DNA of 64,000 nt from Pseudidiomarina gelatinasegens (lineage in GTDB: Bacteria; Pseudomonadota; Gammaproteobacteria; Enterobacterales; Alteromonadaceae). Below the pieces are notes generated by a model that saw only the letters and a program-made list of their open reading frames with translations, did not search any database and had not been told where the DNA came from. Shown piece by piece: positions 16,953 through 26,307 of this stretch. Location of the stretch: NCBI RefSeq assembly GCF_004025325.1, contig NZ_RSFE01000006.1, positions 1-64,000 of the forward strand, given 5' to 3'. Made by a program: the position numbers and the translations under genes. Positions within the stretch are counted from its first letter, which is position 1. Each line of letters starts with the position of its first letter.

Positions 16953-18106
16953 GCTTTGTCACCGTTTGCTTTATCCCCGTTTGCTTTGTCACCGCAAAGG
17001 GTTTCACTATAAGGCAGGTACACGCAAAATTCGGTGTGGCCTGGTTCAGATTGCACTTCAATTTTACCGGCATGTTGGTGCACCAAGTTTTGCACAATCG
17101 ACAGCCCTAAACCTGTGCCGCCAGCGCGGCCACTTACCATTGGATAAAACAAAGTGTCACGCAATGCTGCTGGAATGCCGGGGCCATTGTCCTGAATAAC
17201 CACCACCGCGCACTGACGGTAGCGCTTGCCATGAATGGTCTGCTGGTGGGCGATGCGCGTGCGCACCGTGACGGTTGGCTTGCTGATATTTTCGCTCTCC
17301 AGAAGCGCATCACAAGCGTTCATCACTAAATTCAAAAACACCTGCTCCAATTGTTCAGGGGCCATAGTCAGTTCGGGCAGGCTTGGGTCGTAGTCACGTA
17401 ACCACTCGATACCCGTACCGGCACCTAAACGGGCCACCTTGATCACTTGCTCAAGCAGCGCGTGCAGGTTGGCTTCTTTGCGCTGTGGCAATTGATGCGA
17501 GCCGAGCATTCTGTCCACCAAGGTGCTCAGGCGGTCAGCTTGGCGAATGATTAAGTCGGTGTACTCTTGCAAGGCGCTGTCGTTCAATTCACCAGCCAGC
17601 AATTGTGCTGCACCGCGCAAACCGCCCAGCGGATTCTTAATTTCATGAGCCAGCCCGCGCACCATACTTTGTGCAGCTTGCAGCTGTTGCTGCTGAGTTG
17701 TTTCCTGATTAATACGGCGAATTTGGTCAATTTGGCGCAGCTCAAGCAGAATACTCAAACGCCCGTCCGGTTGGCGCAGCGGCTGTGCGATAAACTCAAT
17801 GGTAATGCGTTGGCTATCATGCAACACCAGCGTCACGTCGCTGTCGGAAACCGACTGCTCATCGCGTAGCGCGTGTTGTATCACCATGGGGTCAAGACTG
17901 CTGAAATGGAATAAACTGAAAAATGGCTGCAACTGAAAACGCCGCAGGCTGCCATCTAAAATAGCTTCAGCCGCAGCGTTCATATATTGAATTCGAAGTT
18001 GGTCGTCTAGCAGCACGACCGCAGTAAGCAACTGGTCAAGATGCGGTTGCACCAAGTTGGTGCAATCGCTGGGTGACGTTAGTTCGCGATCAGGCTCCGC
18101 CGCCAT
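16949..18106 (-). CDS. glnL: Nitrogen sensor kinase NtrB (NR-II)
   Basis: This cytosolic histidine kinase/phosphatase controls NtrC in response to PII. It has a PAS domain near the start (LLTAVVLLDDQLRIQYMNAAA), the H-box GLAHEIKNPLGGLRGAAQLL, N-box LVMNACDAL and G-boxes DNGPGIP and GTGLGLSIV. The open frame runs to 18214, but the first 36 codons have no family similarity. The ATG at 18106, with an aggtagcggtgg stretch before it, is the likely start and overlaps the DUF4124 gene by 17 bases. The C-terminus carries a short GDKANGDKANGDKA repeat. Confidence 0.93.
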   Translation of the reverse strand: MAAEPDRELTSPSDCTNLVQPHLDQLLTAVVLLDDQLRIQYMNAAAEAILDGSLRRFQLQPFFSLFHFSSLDPMVIQHALRDEQSVSDSDVTLVLHDSQRITIEFIAQPLRQPDGRLSILLELRQIDQIRRINQETTQQQQLQAAQSMVRGLAHEIKNPLGGLRGAAQLLAGELNDSALQEYTDLIIRQADRLSTLVDRMLGSHQLPQRKEANLHALLEQVIKVARLGAGTGIEWLRDYDPSLPELTMAPEQLEQVFLNLVMNACDALLESENISKPTVTVRTRIAHQQTIHGKRYRQCAVVVIQDNGPGIPAALRDTLFYPMVSGRAGGTGLGLSIVQNLVHQHAGKIEVQSEPGHTEFCVYLPYSETLCGDKANGDKANGDKA

Positions 18107-18695
18107 TGCCACCGCTACCTGCGCCTGCACCATTGATGGCGACACGCAATACAAACACGACCACGGTATCCGAGCGCGCAACTTGATTGCCTTGTGCATC
18201 AACAATACGCACATAAATACGCCGCTCGCCGCGACTAATTTCTGCCAAAGTTACCTGATTGCTATCGCTGCCACGCCATGCTGGTTGTCCGTCAACGAAC
18301 AACTCATACACGTAACCTTCTGGCAGGCGTTCAGGATCAGACTGCCACAACACATCGAACTGGCCGTTGTTGGCCCGAATCGGCTGTTGCTGCTCAGGCG
18401 AAGTAATCGCTACCGAAAACTCAGTGGGAATCGCCTCAGCTTCGGCGGCACTGTCACCGCCAGTCGCTGAAACTTCAGGTTCATCCGGCTGTGTGGCCAC
18501 AGCCGGCTTCGCAAACTCAGTCACCGGCGCCTGCTCAATCTCTACCTGTTCAGCGCCTTCCAGCGGCTTGTCCGTGTAGGTGATTGAGCCATCGGCATTC
18601 CGCTTCTTGTAAACTTGCGCATCGCTCGGTTCAACGTGCAACGCCGTGCCTACCAAAAAGATTAATAAAATTGCCAATAACGCCAGTGGTTTCAT
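18090..18695 (-). CDS. DUF4124-domain secreted protein of the gln operon
   Basis: This 201-residue protein has a signal peptide (LLAILLIFLVGTALHVEPSDA) followed by the DUF4124 core VYKKRNADGSITYTDKPLEGAEQVE. The C-terminal half resembles an Ig-like/fibronectin-type fold (FSVAITSPEQQQPIRANNG to RRIYVRIVDAQGNQVARSD) and ends with a Gly-rich tail. DUF4124 proteins commonly lie between glnA and ntrB in marine gammaproteobacteria, but their role is not known. It lies 14 bases after glnA and overlaps glnL, so it is probably nitrogen-regulated. Confidence 0.85.
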   Translation of the reverse strand: MKPLALLAILLIFLVGTALHVEPSDAQVYKKRNADGSITYTDKPLEGAEQVEIEQAPVTEFAKPAVATQPDEPEVSATGGDSAAEAEAIPTEFSVAITSPEQQQPIRANNGQFDVLWQSDPERLPEGYVYELFVDGQPAWRGSDSNQVTLAEISRGERRIYVRIVDAQGNQVARSDTVVVFVLRVAINGAGAGSGGNGGGA

Positions 18696-18709
18696 CGTTG
18701 CTCCAAACC

Positions 18710-20122
18710 TTACACGCTGTAGTACAAGTCAAACTCAATTGGGTGCGTGGTCATTTTCAACTTCATCACTTCCTGGTGCTTCAGTTTAATGTACGCATCA
18801 ATCATCGCGTCAGTCATCACGCCGCCCGCAGTCAAGAACTCACGGTCTTTGTCCAACGCTTCCAACGCCATTTCTAACGAGTGACATACCGTCGGAATTT
18901 CTTTCGCTTCTTCCGCTGGCAAGTCATACAAGTCTTTGTCCATTGCATCGCCAGGGTGAATCTTGTTTTTAATACCGTCAAGACCAGCCATCAACAACGC
19001 CGCGAAACACAAGTACGGGTTTGCCGCCGGGTCAGGGAAACGCACTTCAATACGACGTGCTTTTGCACTTGCAACAACCGGAATACGAATTGACGCAGAA
19101 CGGTTACGCGCCGAGTAGGCCAACATAACTGGCGCTTCATAACCTGGCACCAAACGCTTATACGAGTTGGTGGTTGGGTTACAGAACGCATTCAACGCAC
19201 GTGCGTGCTTGATGATACCGCCAATGTAGTACAACGCCATTTCGCTCAAGCCACCGTATTGGTCGCCAGCAAACAGGTTCTTACCGTCTTTGCTAATCGA
19301 CATATGCACGTGCATGCCTGAACCGTTATCGCCAACAATTGGCTTCGGCATAAAGGTAGCCGTCATACCGTATGAATGCGCTACGTTGTGCACAACATAC
19401 TTATAAATTTGGATTTCATCCGCTTTTTTCACCAAGGTGTTAAAGCGTGTTGCCACTTCGTTTTGACCCGCAGTTGCAACTTCATGGTGATGCGCTTCAA
19501 CAACTAAGCCCATGTCTTCCATAACCGTGCTCATGGTGCTACGAATGTCGTGCGCCGAGTCAACTGGTGGCACTGGGAAGTAACCGCCTTTCACACCTGG
19601 ACGGTGCGCCAAGTTACCTTCTTTATATTCTTTGCCCGAGTTCCATTTCGCTTCGTCAGCTTCGATTTTGTAGAACGAGCCGCTCATATCAGTATGGAAA
19701 CGCACATCGTTAAACAAGAAGAACTCTGGCTCTGGGCCGAAAAACGCCGAGTCACCAATGTTCATGCTTTGCAGATACTCTTCCGCACGACGCGCAATTG
19801 AACGCGGGTCACGGTCATAACCTTGCATGGTGTCTGGCTCAAGGATGTCACACACCACGTTCATGGTGATTTCATCCGTGAACGGGTCTAAAACCACAGA
19901 GTCACAATCCGGCATAAGCACCATGTCTGACTCGTTGATGCCTTTCCAGCCGCCGATGGAAGAACCATCAAACATTTTGCCTTCTTCGAAAAACTCTTCG
20001 TTGATTTGCGAAACCGGGATGGTCACATGCTGTTCTTTACCTTTAGTGTCGGTAAAGCGTAAATCCACGAATTTGACATCGTGTTCTTCAATGTAAGCCA
20101 TAACGTCTTGTGGTGTTGCCAT
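18710..20122 (-). CDS. glnA: Glutamine synthetase type I
   Basis: This 470-residue GSI-beta enzyme makes glutamine from glutamate, ammonia and ATP. Visible are [18 protein letters not shown], the Glu-rich metal site [20 protein letters not shown], and the adenylylation loop around [10 protein letters not shown], whose Tyr is the AMP target. Presence of that Tyr implies control by adenylyltransferase. It heads the glnA-DUF4124-glnL-glnG operon with a sigma-54 promoter and NtrC sites upstream. Confidence 0.98.
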   Translation of the reverse strand: MATPQDVMAYIEEHDVKFVDLRFTDTKGKEQHVTIPVSQINEEFFEEGKMFDGSSIGGWKGINESDMVLMPDCDSVVLDPFTDEITMNVVCDILEPDTMQGYDRDPRSIARRAEEYLQSMNIGDSAFFGPEPEFFLFNDVRFHTDMSGSFYKIEADEAKWNSGKEYKEGNLAHRPGVKGGYFPVPPVDSAHDIRSTMSTVMEDMGLVVEAHHHEVATAGQNEVATRFNTLVKKADEIQIYKYVVHNVAHSYGMTATFMPKPIVGDNGSGMHVHMSISKDGKNLFAGDQYGGLSEMALYYIGGIIKHARALNAFCNPTTNSYKRLVPGYEAPVMLAYSARNRSASIRIPVVASAKARRIEVRFPDPAANPYLCFAALLMAGLDGIKNKIHPGDAMDKDLYDLPAEEAKEIPTVCHSLEMALEALDKDREFLTAGGVMTDAMIDAYIKLKHQEVMKLKMTTHPIEFDLYYSV

Positions 20123-20209
20123 GTGATCCTCCGCGATCGTGCATGTACTAGGTTCAGAATGAGTATAGCAAGCATCGAATGAAGTGCTTGCTTCTTTGCA
20201 CCAAATTAA

Positions 20210-20225
20210 AGCAAAAACGATGCCA
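20210..20225 (-). promoter_or_regulatory. Sigma-54 promoter of glnA
   Basis: On the minus strand the sequence TGGCATCGTTTTTGCT matches the -24/-12 consensus TGGCAC-N5-TTGCW with the exact 10-base GG to GC spacing. It lies about 90 bases upstream of the glnA ATG and downstream of two NtrC sites, as in the E. coli glnAp2 promoter. Confidence 0.85.
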
Positions 20226-20300
20226 GTATTGGATTTTGCTCATTTTTCAATGGGTTAACGTTGTTCTGGTACGGCTAGGGTGCTGTGCATTGGCTATATT

Positions 20301-20317
20301 TGCACCATTGTAGTGCA
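20301..20317 (-). promoter_or_regulatory. NtrC binding site 1 upstream of glnA
   Basis: The 17-base tgcaccattgtagtgca matches the NtrC consensus TGCACC-N5-GGTGCA with one mismatch. Its centre is about 85-90 bases upstream of the sigma-54 element. Confidence 0.8.
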
Positions 20318-20323
20318 AATTCA

Positions 20324-20340
20324 TGCACCACGGAAGTGCA
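20324..20340 (-). promoter_or_regulatory. NtrC binding site 2 upstream of glnA
   Basis: The 17-base tgcaccacggaagtgca is a second NtrC site centred 23 bases from the first, about two helical turns. Paired sites support cooperative oligomerisation of phosphorylated NtrC. Confidence 0.78.
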
Positions 20341-20349
20341 AAGGATCTA

Positions 20350-20460
20350 AAAGCGTTGTTCGTGCTTCGTGCGCTACGCTGTTCGTCCGCTGCGCTCTTC
20401 GAACAGGGCGAAGCCCGGACGAACAGTGAGCGCTAGCGAACGGACGAATAACGATTAACG
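20350..20460. repeat. Intergenic inverted-repeat copy between glnA and the RND gene
   Basis: The segment contains ctgttcgtccg (20379-20389) and its perfect complement cggacgaacag (20416-20426), plus further gttcgtgcttcg, cgaacggacgaataacga units shared with three other intergenic regions. It can fold into a long hairpin and may end transcription of the RND operon. The rest of the gap from 20123 is the glnA control region. Confidence 0.65.
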
Positions 20461-23400
20461 CTCTTTAGTAATTCGGCGGCGCAGAAGTGACGCGTACAAC
20501 AACGGAATAACCACCAGCGTCAACGCCGTGGAAACCGCGATACCGAAAATCAGACTGACAGCAAGGCCATTAAAAATGGGGTCGTCGAGTATAAAAAACG
20601 CACCCATCATAGCGGCAATTGCGGTTAGGGTAATCGGCTTGGCGCGCACCACTGCAGCTTCGATCACGGCGGTATTGAGATCTTTGCCAGCAGCGACTTC
20701 TTCACGAATAAAGTCCACCAGCAAAATCGAGTTACGCACGATAATCCCTGCCAGCGCTATCATGCCGATCATTGAGGTGGCGGTGAACTGCGCTCCCAAT
20801 AATGCATGGCCCGGCATGATGCCGATTAGGGTCAGTGGTATCGGCGCCATGATCACCAAGGGCGTCATGTAGCTGCCGAAGTGGCCCACCACGAGCACGT
20901 AAATCAGCAACAATCCGACCGCATAGGCGAGGCCCATGTCGCGGAATGTTTCGTAGGTGATTTGCCATTCGCCGTCCCACTTCAGCGCCGTTTGATCCCA
21001 AATATCGGGTTGCGCAATAAAGGTTTGTGGAATGTCGATCTGACCCGCGGCGTCGAACAAGCCGTAAAGCGGGCTGTCGAGTTCACCGGCCATGTCGGCG
21101 GTTACGTACACCACAGGCCGTAGGTCTTTGTGATATACCGGCTGCGCATAGGCCAGCTCTTCGCGTTCAATCAGTTCGGCAATTGGAATCGCTTCACCGG
21201 TGGTTTGGCTGGTCACCGACAGGCTTTCTAATTGCGCCAACTGCCCTTGCCAATCGGCTGGCAAGCGCAATTTTACCGGCACTGGTTGGGTTTGTCCGGG
21301 CGTTGCCAAAAAGGTGACATCCATGCCAGCCAGTGCTGTTTGTAAAACCTGCACCACTTGTCCGGCGGAAACGCCAAGTTGTGCCGCACGTTCGCGGTTG
21401 ACTTGCCAAATTTCTTGGGTGGCATCAGCGACGAGGGTGCTGTCAATGTCCACCACGCCTTCTGTAGCGCGCAGCTGCGCAAGCACGTCGCGGGCACCCT
21501 GTTCGCGGGCATTGGCCGATGGGCCATAGAGCTCGGCGACAATTGGTGCCAGCACGGGCGGACCCGGTGGTACTTCAACCAGCTTCAATGATGCACCTAC
21601 GGCATCCGCAATAGGTGTCAGCATGGGGCGAAGGGCCAAGGCAATTTCATGGCTGGCCCGGTCACGATCACCAAGGTCAGCAAGAGTGACTTGTATGTCG
21701 CCCATATTGGCGCCTTCACGCAAGTAATACTGACGTACTAAGCCATTGAAACCTATTGGCGATGCTGTGCCGGCGTAAATGTGGGTGGCGACAACTTCGT
21801 CCACTTCATCCAGCTTCTGTGCTAATTGCATTAATACTGCATTGGTGTCTTCTAAGGTGCTGCCCTCTGGCATATCCAGCATCAATTTAATCTCGCTTTT
21901 GTTATCAAATGGCAGCATTTTCATGACCACCGCTTGCACCACGGCCAGCCCCATCATCAAGACAATCAGGGCGATTAAGCCAAAGCCCATAAAGTAGCGA
22001 CGCTTGCGGTGGGTTAGCAGTGGCTGCATGATTTTTTCAAAGAAGTTATGCAGCTTGCCGCTATGCGCTTCACCTTCGTGCTGTTCGTCTTTCAATAAAT
22101 GACGGGCCAGCCACGGTGTAACGGTTAAAGCAATAATCAGCGAGAGCAACATACCCAACGAAGCATTAATCGGGATTGGGCTCATGTAAGGGCCCATTAG
22201 CCCGCTGACGAAGGCCATCGGTAGCAATGCGGCAATAACGGTGAAGGTGGCCAAAATCGTCGGCCCACCCACTTCGTCAACGGCAGCTGGAATTGCTGTT
22301 TTTAGTGACTTCCCTAAGCCGAGGTGGCGATGTATGTTTTCCACCACCACGATGGCGTCATCAACCAAAATGCCGATTGAAAATATCAGCGCAAATAACG
22401 ACACGCGGTTCAGGGTAAAACCCCAAGCCCAGGATGCAAACAGTGTCATGGCCAAGGTGAGTACCACGGCACTACCAACCACCACAGCTTCACGCTTGCC
22501 CAGCGTTAACAGCACCAAGGCGACCACCGAAATGGTTGCAAAAATGAGCTTTTGAATCAGCTTGGAAGCTTTATCATCCGCGGTTTGACCGTAGTTCCGG
22601 GTCACGTCGATAGTGATCTCAGGGGGCAGCCACTGCTGCTTGAGGGTGTCTAATCGGGCTAGCACTTCTTGGGCCACCACAACAGCGTTTTCGCCAGCTT
22701 TTTTGGTCACCGCCAAGGTTACTGCCGGTTCTGCTTCTCTGCCTGCGGGACGCGACCACACATAGCGCGACGGCACCACTGCGCTGTCACTTATTTCAGC
22801 AACTTGCTCCAAGCGCACGGGCTTACCGTCAACGTTCGCAACAATCAAGTTACGCAAGGTGTAAACGCTGTCGATGAAGCTACTGGCTTGCACCGGAATT
22901 TGTTGCCCGTCTTGCAAGCGATAACCGGCCTGAGCGCTTTGGTTTTGCCCTGCAAGCGCTTGGCTTACGGCATTAAAATCGAGGCCAATACGGCTTAAGG
23001 CCGTGTTATCGAGGGTGACATTAATCTGTTCTGGCTCGGCACCAATTACGGTCACCTCACGCACGCCGCTCACATTCTGGAGCGGTTCAATTAAGGTGTC
23101 AGCGACCGACTTTAAATCAAGCCCATCTGAGGTGATGGTTAACCCAAGTATAGGAACATCGTCAATGCCACGGGCTTTAACCAGGGGCTGAGAAAAACTG
23201 GGGTGGCGTACTTGCCAGCTCGATAAACTGTCGAACAGTTCAACCAGCGCTTTTTCGCGCGGCACACCCACTTCAAACTGGACAGTTACCAGTGCCTGAC
23301 CCGATTGCGATACCGAGTAAATGTGTTCAATGCCCTGCATGCGGGCAAAATGCTGCTCTAACGGGGTAGCCAGCTGCGCTTCAACTTGGCTTACATCGGC

Positions 23401-23583
23401 GCCGGGAAACACCACCATGACATCCGCCATGGTTACATCAATTTGCGGTTCTTCTTCACGCGGGGTGATTAATGCGGCCATGATGCCGAGCAATAGACCA
23501 AAGATAGCGAGCAGCGGGGTGAGCTGCGAGCGTTCACCCCACGCCGCAATTTTACCTGCGATGCCGAGGGGTTTGTTACTCAT
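20455..23583 (-). CDS. RND efflux transporter permease
   Basis: The 1042-residue protein has the RND layout: TM1 near the start, two large periplasmic loops and twelve membrane segments. TM4 carries SIGILVDDAIVVVENIHRHL with the proton-relay Asp pair. Porter-domain text such as VVFPGADVSQVEAQLATPLEQ is typical of HAE-type pumps. The N-terminal loop is closer to uncharacterised AcrB relatives than to E. coli AcrB, so the substrate is unknown. It overlaps its adaptor by eight bases. No outer-membrane channel gene is adjacent, so it probably uses a TolC encoded elsewhere. Confidence 0.9.
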   Translation of the reverse strand: MSNKPLGIAGKIAAWGERSQLTPLLAIFGLLLGIMAALITPREEEPQIDVTMADVMVVFPGADVSQVEAQLATPLEQHFARMQGIEHIYSVSQSGQALVTVQFEVGVPREKALVELFDSLSSWQVRHPSFSQPLVKARGIDDVPILGLTITSDGLDLKSVADTLIEPLQNVSGVREVTVIGAEPEQINVTLDNTALSRIGLDFNAVSQALAGQNQSAQAGYRLQDGQQIPVQASSFIDSVYTLRNLIVANVDGKPVRLEQVAEISDSAVVPSRYVWSRPAGREAEPAVTLAVTKKAGENAVVVAQEVLARLDTLKQQWLPPEITIDVTRNYGQTADDKASKLIQKLIFATISVVALVLLTLGKREAVVVGSAVVLTLAMTLFASWAWGFTLNRVSLFALIFSIGILVDDAIVVVENIHRHLGLGKSLKTAIPAAVDEVGGPTILATFTVIAALLPMAFVSGLMGPYMSPIPINASLGMLLSLIIALTVTPWLARHLLKDEQHEGEAHSGKLHNFFEKIMQPLLTHRKRRYFMGFGLIALIVLMMGLAVVQAVVMKMLPFDNKSEIKLMLDMPEGSTLEDTNAVLMQLAQKLDEVDEVVATHIYAGTASPIGFNGLVRQYYLREGANMGDIQVTLADLGDRDRASHEIALALRPMLTPIADAVGASLKLVEVPPGPPVLAPIVAELYGPSANAREQGARDVLAQLRATEGVVDIDSTLVADATQEIWQVNRERAAQLGVSAGQVVQVLQTALAGMDVTFLATPGQTQPVPVKLRLPADWQGQLAQLESLSVTSQTTGEAIPIAELIEREELAYAQPVYHKDLRPVVYVTADMAGELDSPLYGLFDAAGQIDIPQTFIAQPDIWDQTALKWDGEWQITYETFRDMGLAYAVGLLLIYVLVVGHFGSYMTPLVIMAPIPLTLIGIMPGHALLGAQFTATSMIGMIALAGIIVRNSILLVDFIREEVAAGKDLNTAVIEAAVVRAKPITLTAIAAMMGAFFILDDPIFNGLAVSLIFGIAVSTALTLVVIPLLYASLLRRRITKER

Positions 23584-24526
23584 AGCTGATCACCTCACCC
23601 GCCTGCAAGCCACTTACGATTTCGATGTGTCCGTCTTGCTCCAAGCCCAAACGCACTGCGCGCCAGCTGTTATCTTTCATTCGTACCATGGTCAACTCAC
23701 CTTGATGGTACACCGCAGCTAACGGCACTTGTACACCTTGATGCTCACCGACTTTTACTAATACTGGCTGCCATTGCCCTGGCATTAGCCCACTGTCATG
23801 GGGCAATATCAAGCGCATACGCACGGTGCTGGACTGACTGTGTACGGTTGGAAAAACTTGCTGCGAGGTTGGCTCCAAGCCATTAATACGGGCCCACTGA
23901 TAGTCTTTTGCCGCTTGGGCATAGCTAGCAGGAAGGTCGACATGCAAACGCAGTTCGCTTGGGTCAAAGCCTGATAGTAACGGGGTACCAGGTTGCACTA
24001 ACTCGCCCGGCTCAACCAGACGCGCGCTGACAATACCGGCATAAGGCGCTTTCACTTCAGTGTATGACAACTGCTCTTCAGCACGTTCGACGGCAGCTTC
24101 AGCCGAACGCCGTTGGGCTTTCGCATTGTCGAGCCGTGCTTTGGCGCGATCGCGCTCAGCAACCGGCACCAAGTCACGTTCAACCAGGCTGATAATACGA
24201 TCATACTCTTGCTGCTCCGCAACCAAGGTGGCTTGCGCCGCAGCAACCTGCGCTTGCGCTTGGGTCAGCATTTGGTATTGCTCAACTGAGGTGATAGTCA
24301 GCAGGGTTGCGCCGGCTGACACTTCATCACCTACATCTACCAGCACACGCTCAACGCGGCCAGATACCTGCGCCGATACGGTAGCGCTATTGGTTGATTC
24401 CACCAAGCCTTGCAAGCGCAAGTATTCTGCAATCGTTGATTGCTTCAGCGACAATTCGGCGGCAGTAGCGCTTGCCACTCCAACGATACAAATAACGAGT
24501 AGATAGACCCATTTGTAGACAGACAT
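23576..24526 (-). CDS. RND periplasmic adaptor (membrane fusion protein)
   Basis: The HlyD/AcrA-like adaptor has 316 residues from the third of three consecutive ATGs, which is six bases from a GGAG site. It has a signal sequence (WVYLLVICIVGVASATAAEL), the lipoyl half GLVESTNSATVSAQVSGRVE and DVGDEVSAGATLL, an alpha-helical hairpin rich in Gln/Ala/Arg (about 65-140), and the second lipoyl half YTEVKAPYAGIVSARLVEPGE. It links the RND pump to an outer-membrane channel. It is the first gene of the pump operon. Confidence 0.9.
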   Translation of the reverse strand: MSVYKWVYLLVICIVGVASATAAELSLKQSTIAEYLRLQGLVESTNSATVSAQVSGRVERVLVDVGDEVSAGATLLTITSVEQYQMLTQAQAQVAAAQATLVAEQQEYDRIISLVERDLVPVAERDRAKARLDNAKAQRRSAEAAVERAEEQLSYTEVKAPYAGIVSARLVEPGELVQPGTPLLSGFDPSELRLHVDLPASYAQAAKDYQWARINGLEPTSQQVFPTVHSQSSTVRMRLILPHDSGLMPGQWQPVLVKVGEHQGVQVPLAAVYHQGELTMVRMKDNSWRAVRLGLEQDGHIEIVSGLQAGEVISYE

Positions 24527-24636
24527 CATCATCTCCAGACTTATCGTTGCCAAACTTCAATACGGTATTTATTGAAATTATAGAGCAAAAAATAAGTCTG
24601 TTAATGATTTATTTCGTATTTATCTAAAATAACGTT

Positions 24637-26307
24637 TTAAATGCCAAAGTCATCGTAACGAATGTGCTCTTGCGGAACCCCTATTGCGCGCAGCATGGAT
24701 TGCGTTGCAGCTAACATAGCGGGCGGACCGCAAACGTAAACATCGAGCGATTGCACATCTTGTGTTTGAATCCAAGCTTGTGCAATTTCGTGCACAAAAC
24801 CGCTCAGACCCCGCCAATGATCATCTTGCTCAGATAAAACTGGATGATATTGCAAGCGTTCTTCGCTTTGCAAAGCCATAAAATCGTCGTAATAACACAG
24901 CTCAGATTTATTACGTGCGCCGTAGAAGAACTGAATTGAACGATTTGACTGTGCCGATTCCAATTCCGCCTGGATAAGTGCACGCAATGGTGCAATACCC
25001 GCGCCACCGCCGATAAACACCTGTCGCCGCTCATTTGCCGCTTCATTGTTGAGCAAGAAATCGCCCATTGGCCCTATAGCATCTATCGTATCGCCAGTTT
25101 TCATGCTGCATAAATAGGTCGAACCGAGTCCAGGCTCACAACTGGTATTCGGTGCTGGCATTTTACGAACTGTAAACGTCAGTTCCGGTTGTCCTGGTGC
25201 GGTTGCGAACGAATAGTTTCGATGCAACACCACGGCGTCATTACCGGTTCTGCACGGGATAAGAAACTGCATAAACTGTCCCGCTTGATAGTTGAAGTCC
25301 GATTCTGTTTGAGGCAGAAACGTCAGTTCATGAATGCTCGGGGTTAATACGCGATTATGCACGAGCTTAAGTTTAATCTGACGCGCGTCGGTGGCAGCAA
25401 TATCAACCTCATGACCCTTGCTGACACGATGTTGACAGCTTAAGCGCAGTCCATCATTCAGATCGGATTCCGTCAGCATGGCGCGATCGTTTTTCGTTGG
25501 GCTCGGCACTAAGCCGCGAAAACGCACTTTGCACAATCCGCACGTTCCGCCCCCGCCGCAGGCGCTAGCAATTGGCTGCTGCTGCGCTTGGTAAAATTCT
25601 AGGTAAGTTTGCTTACGCCGAGGGTTCATATCACCGCGGGCAAGGTTACGCCCTAACAAGATCAAACCTGATAAGGTAAACCAGAGTGTTACAACACCGG
25701 CACTGACAATAAGTAGATGGTTAAAATTACGCTCACCGCTGTAGTCCATAAAGTGCAACTTGAACGCCCAGTCGGCTAATAACCATGGGGTATTGCGATG
25801 TTCAATCACTGTGCCCGAAGCGGCGTCAACATAAATCCGTGTATTTAAATCGTCGCGGATATCAACGCGATACCCCGGCTCACGCCAGCCGTTAACTTCG
25901 CTGCTTCCTTCGGTAAGCGGTGTGACGCTTTCAATCGCCCCAGGGCCTGAATAGGTTGCTAGTGCCAAGCTAGCCGCCATGGCTTCTGAAGTTGACCACA
26001 GCTCACCTGTAGTTGCATTAAGATAGCTAACGCCATCATCGTGCGTCACCACGTATTGTGGAACCTCACCTACGGTACGCAAATCAACACCGCTGATACC
26101 AGAAAATTGGTTCGCTATCTGCGGCCAGTCAAGTGCCCGCGAAGAAGCTAGCGGTGCGTGACTATGGTCCATTTGGTGATATTGATGACCCGACATCTCA
26201 TGATGGCCGGATAATGAAAAATAGAAGCCGCTGATTATCCACAACAACACTTGGATAATAATAATGAGGCTCGTCCACCGGTGAAGCCATTGTAAAAAGC
26301 GCATCAT
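24637..26307 (-). CDS. PepSY membrane protein fused to NqrF-like [2Fe-2S]/FAD/NAD(P)H reductase
   Basis: In 556 residues this protein joins an N-terminal PepSY_TM region (TM about 13-32, periplasmic PepSY segment, TM about 197-220) to a cytoplasmic reductase. The ferredoxin domain has ACGGGGTCGLCKVRF and a later Cys in LRLSCQHRV. The flavin domain has RNYSFATAPG, the nucleotide domain IGGGAGIAPLRALI and YVCGPPAMLAA, and the C-terminus DDFGI is like NqrF. A His/Met cluster (H35, H36, M38, H41, H44, M46, H48, H50) faces the periplasm after TM1. It overlaps the PepSY gene upstream by four bases. Probably it carries electrons across the membrane to reduce a metal delivered by the neighbouring receptor. 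Confidence 0.8.
   Translation of the reverse strand: MMRFLQWLHRWTSLIIIIQVLLWIISGFYFSLSGHHEMSGHQYHQMDHSHAPLASSRALDWPQIANQFSGISGVDLRTVGEVPQYVVTHDDGVSYLNATTGELWSTSEAMAASLALATYSGPGAIESVTPLTEGSSEVNGWREPGYRVDIRDDLNTRIYVDAASGTVIEHRNTPWLLADWAFKLHFMDYSGERNFNHLLIVSAGVVTLWFTLSGLILLGRNLARGDMNPRRKQTYLEFYQAQQQPIASACGGGGTCGLCKVRFRGLVPSPTKNDRAMLTESDLNDGLRLSCQHRVSKGHEVDIAATDARQIKLKLVHNRVLTPSIHELTFLPQTESDFNYQAGQFMQFLIPCRTGNDAVVLHRNYSFATAPGQPELTFTVRKMPAPNTSCEPGLGSTYLCSMKTGDTIDAIGPMGDFLLNNEAANERRQVFIGGGAGIAPLRALIQAELESAQSNRSIQFFYGARNKSELCYYDDFMALQSEERLQYHPVLSEQDDHWRGLSGFVHEIAQAWIQTQDVQSLDVYVCGPPAMLAATQSMLRAIGVPQEHIRYDDFGI

Noticed and set aside
16604-17110. 168-codon open frame on the plus strand
   Set aside because: It is antisense to glnG and glnL, has no ribosome site or recognisable domain, and reflects codon bias of the real genes.
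20155-20200. Alternative sigma-54-like element (tgcaccaaat/gcttgc region)
   Set aside because: The GG to GC distance is nine bases, one short; the element at 20210-20225 fits exactly.
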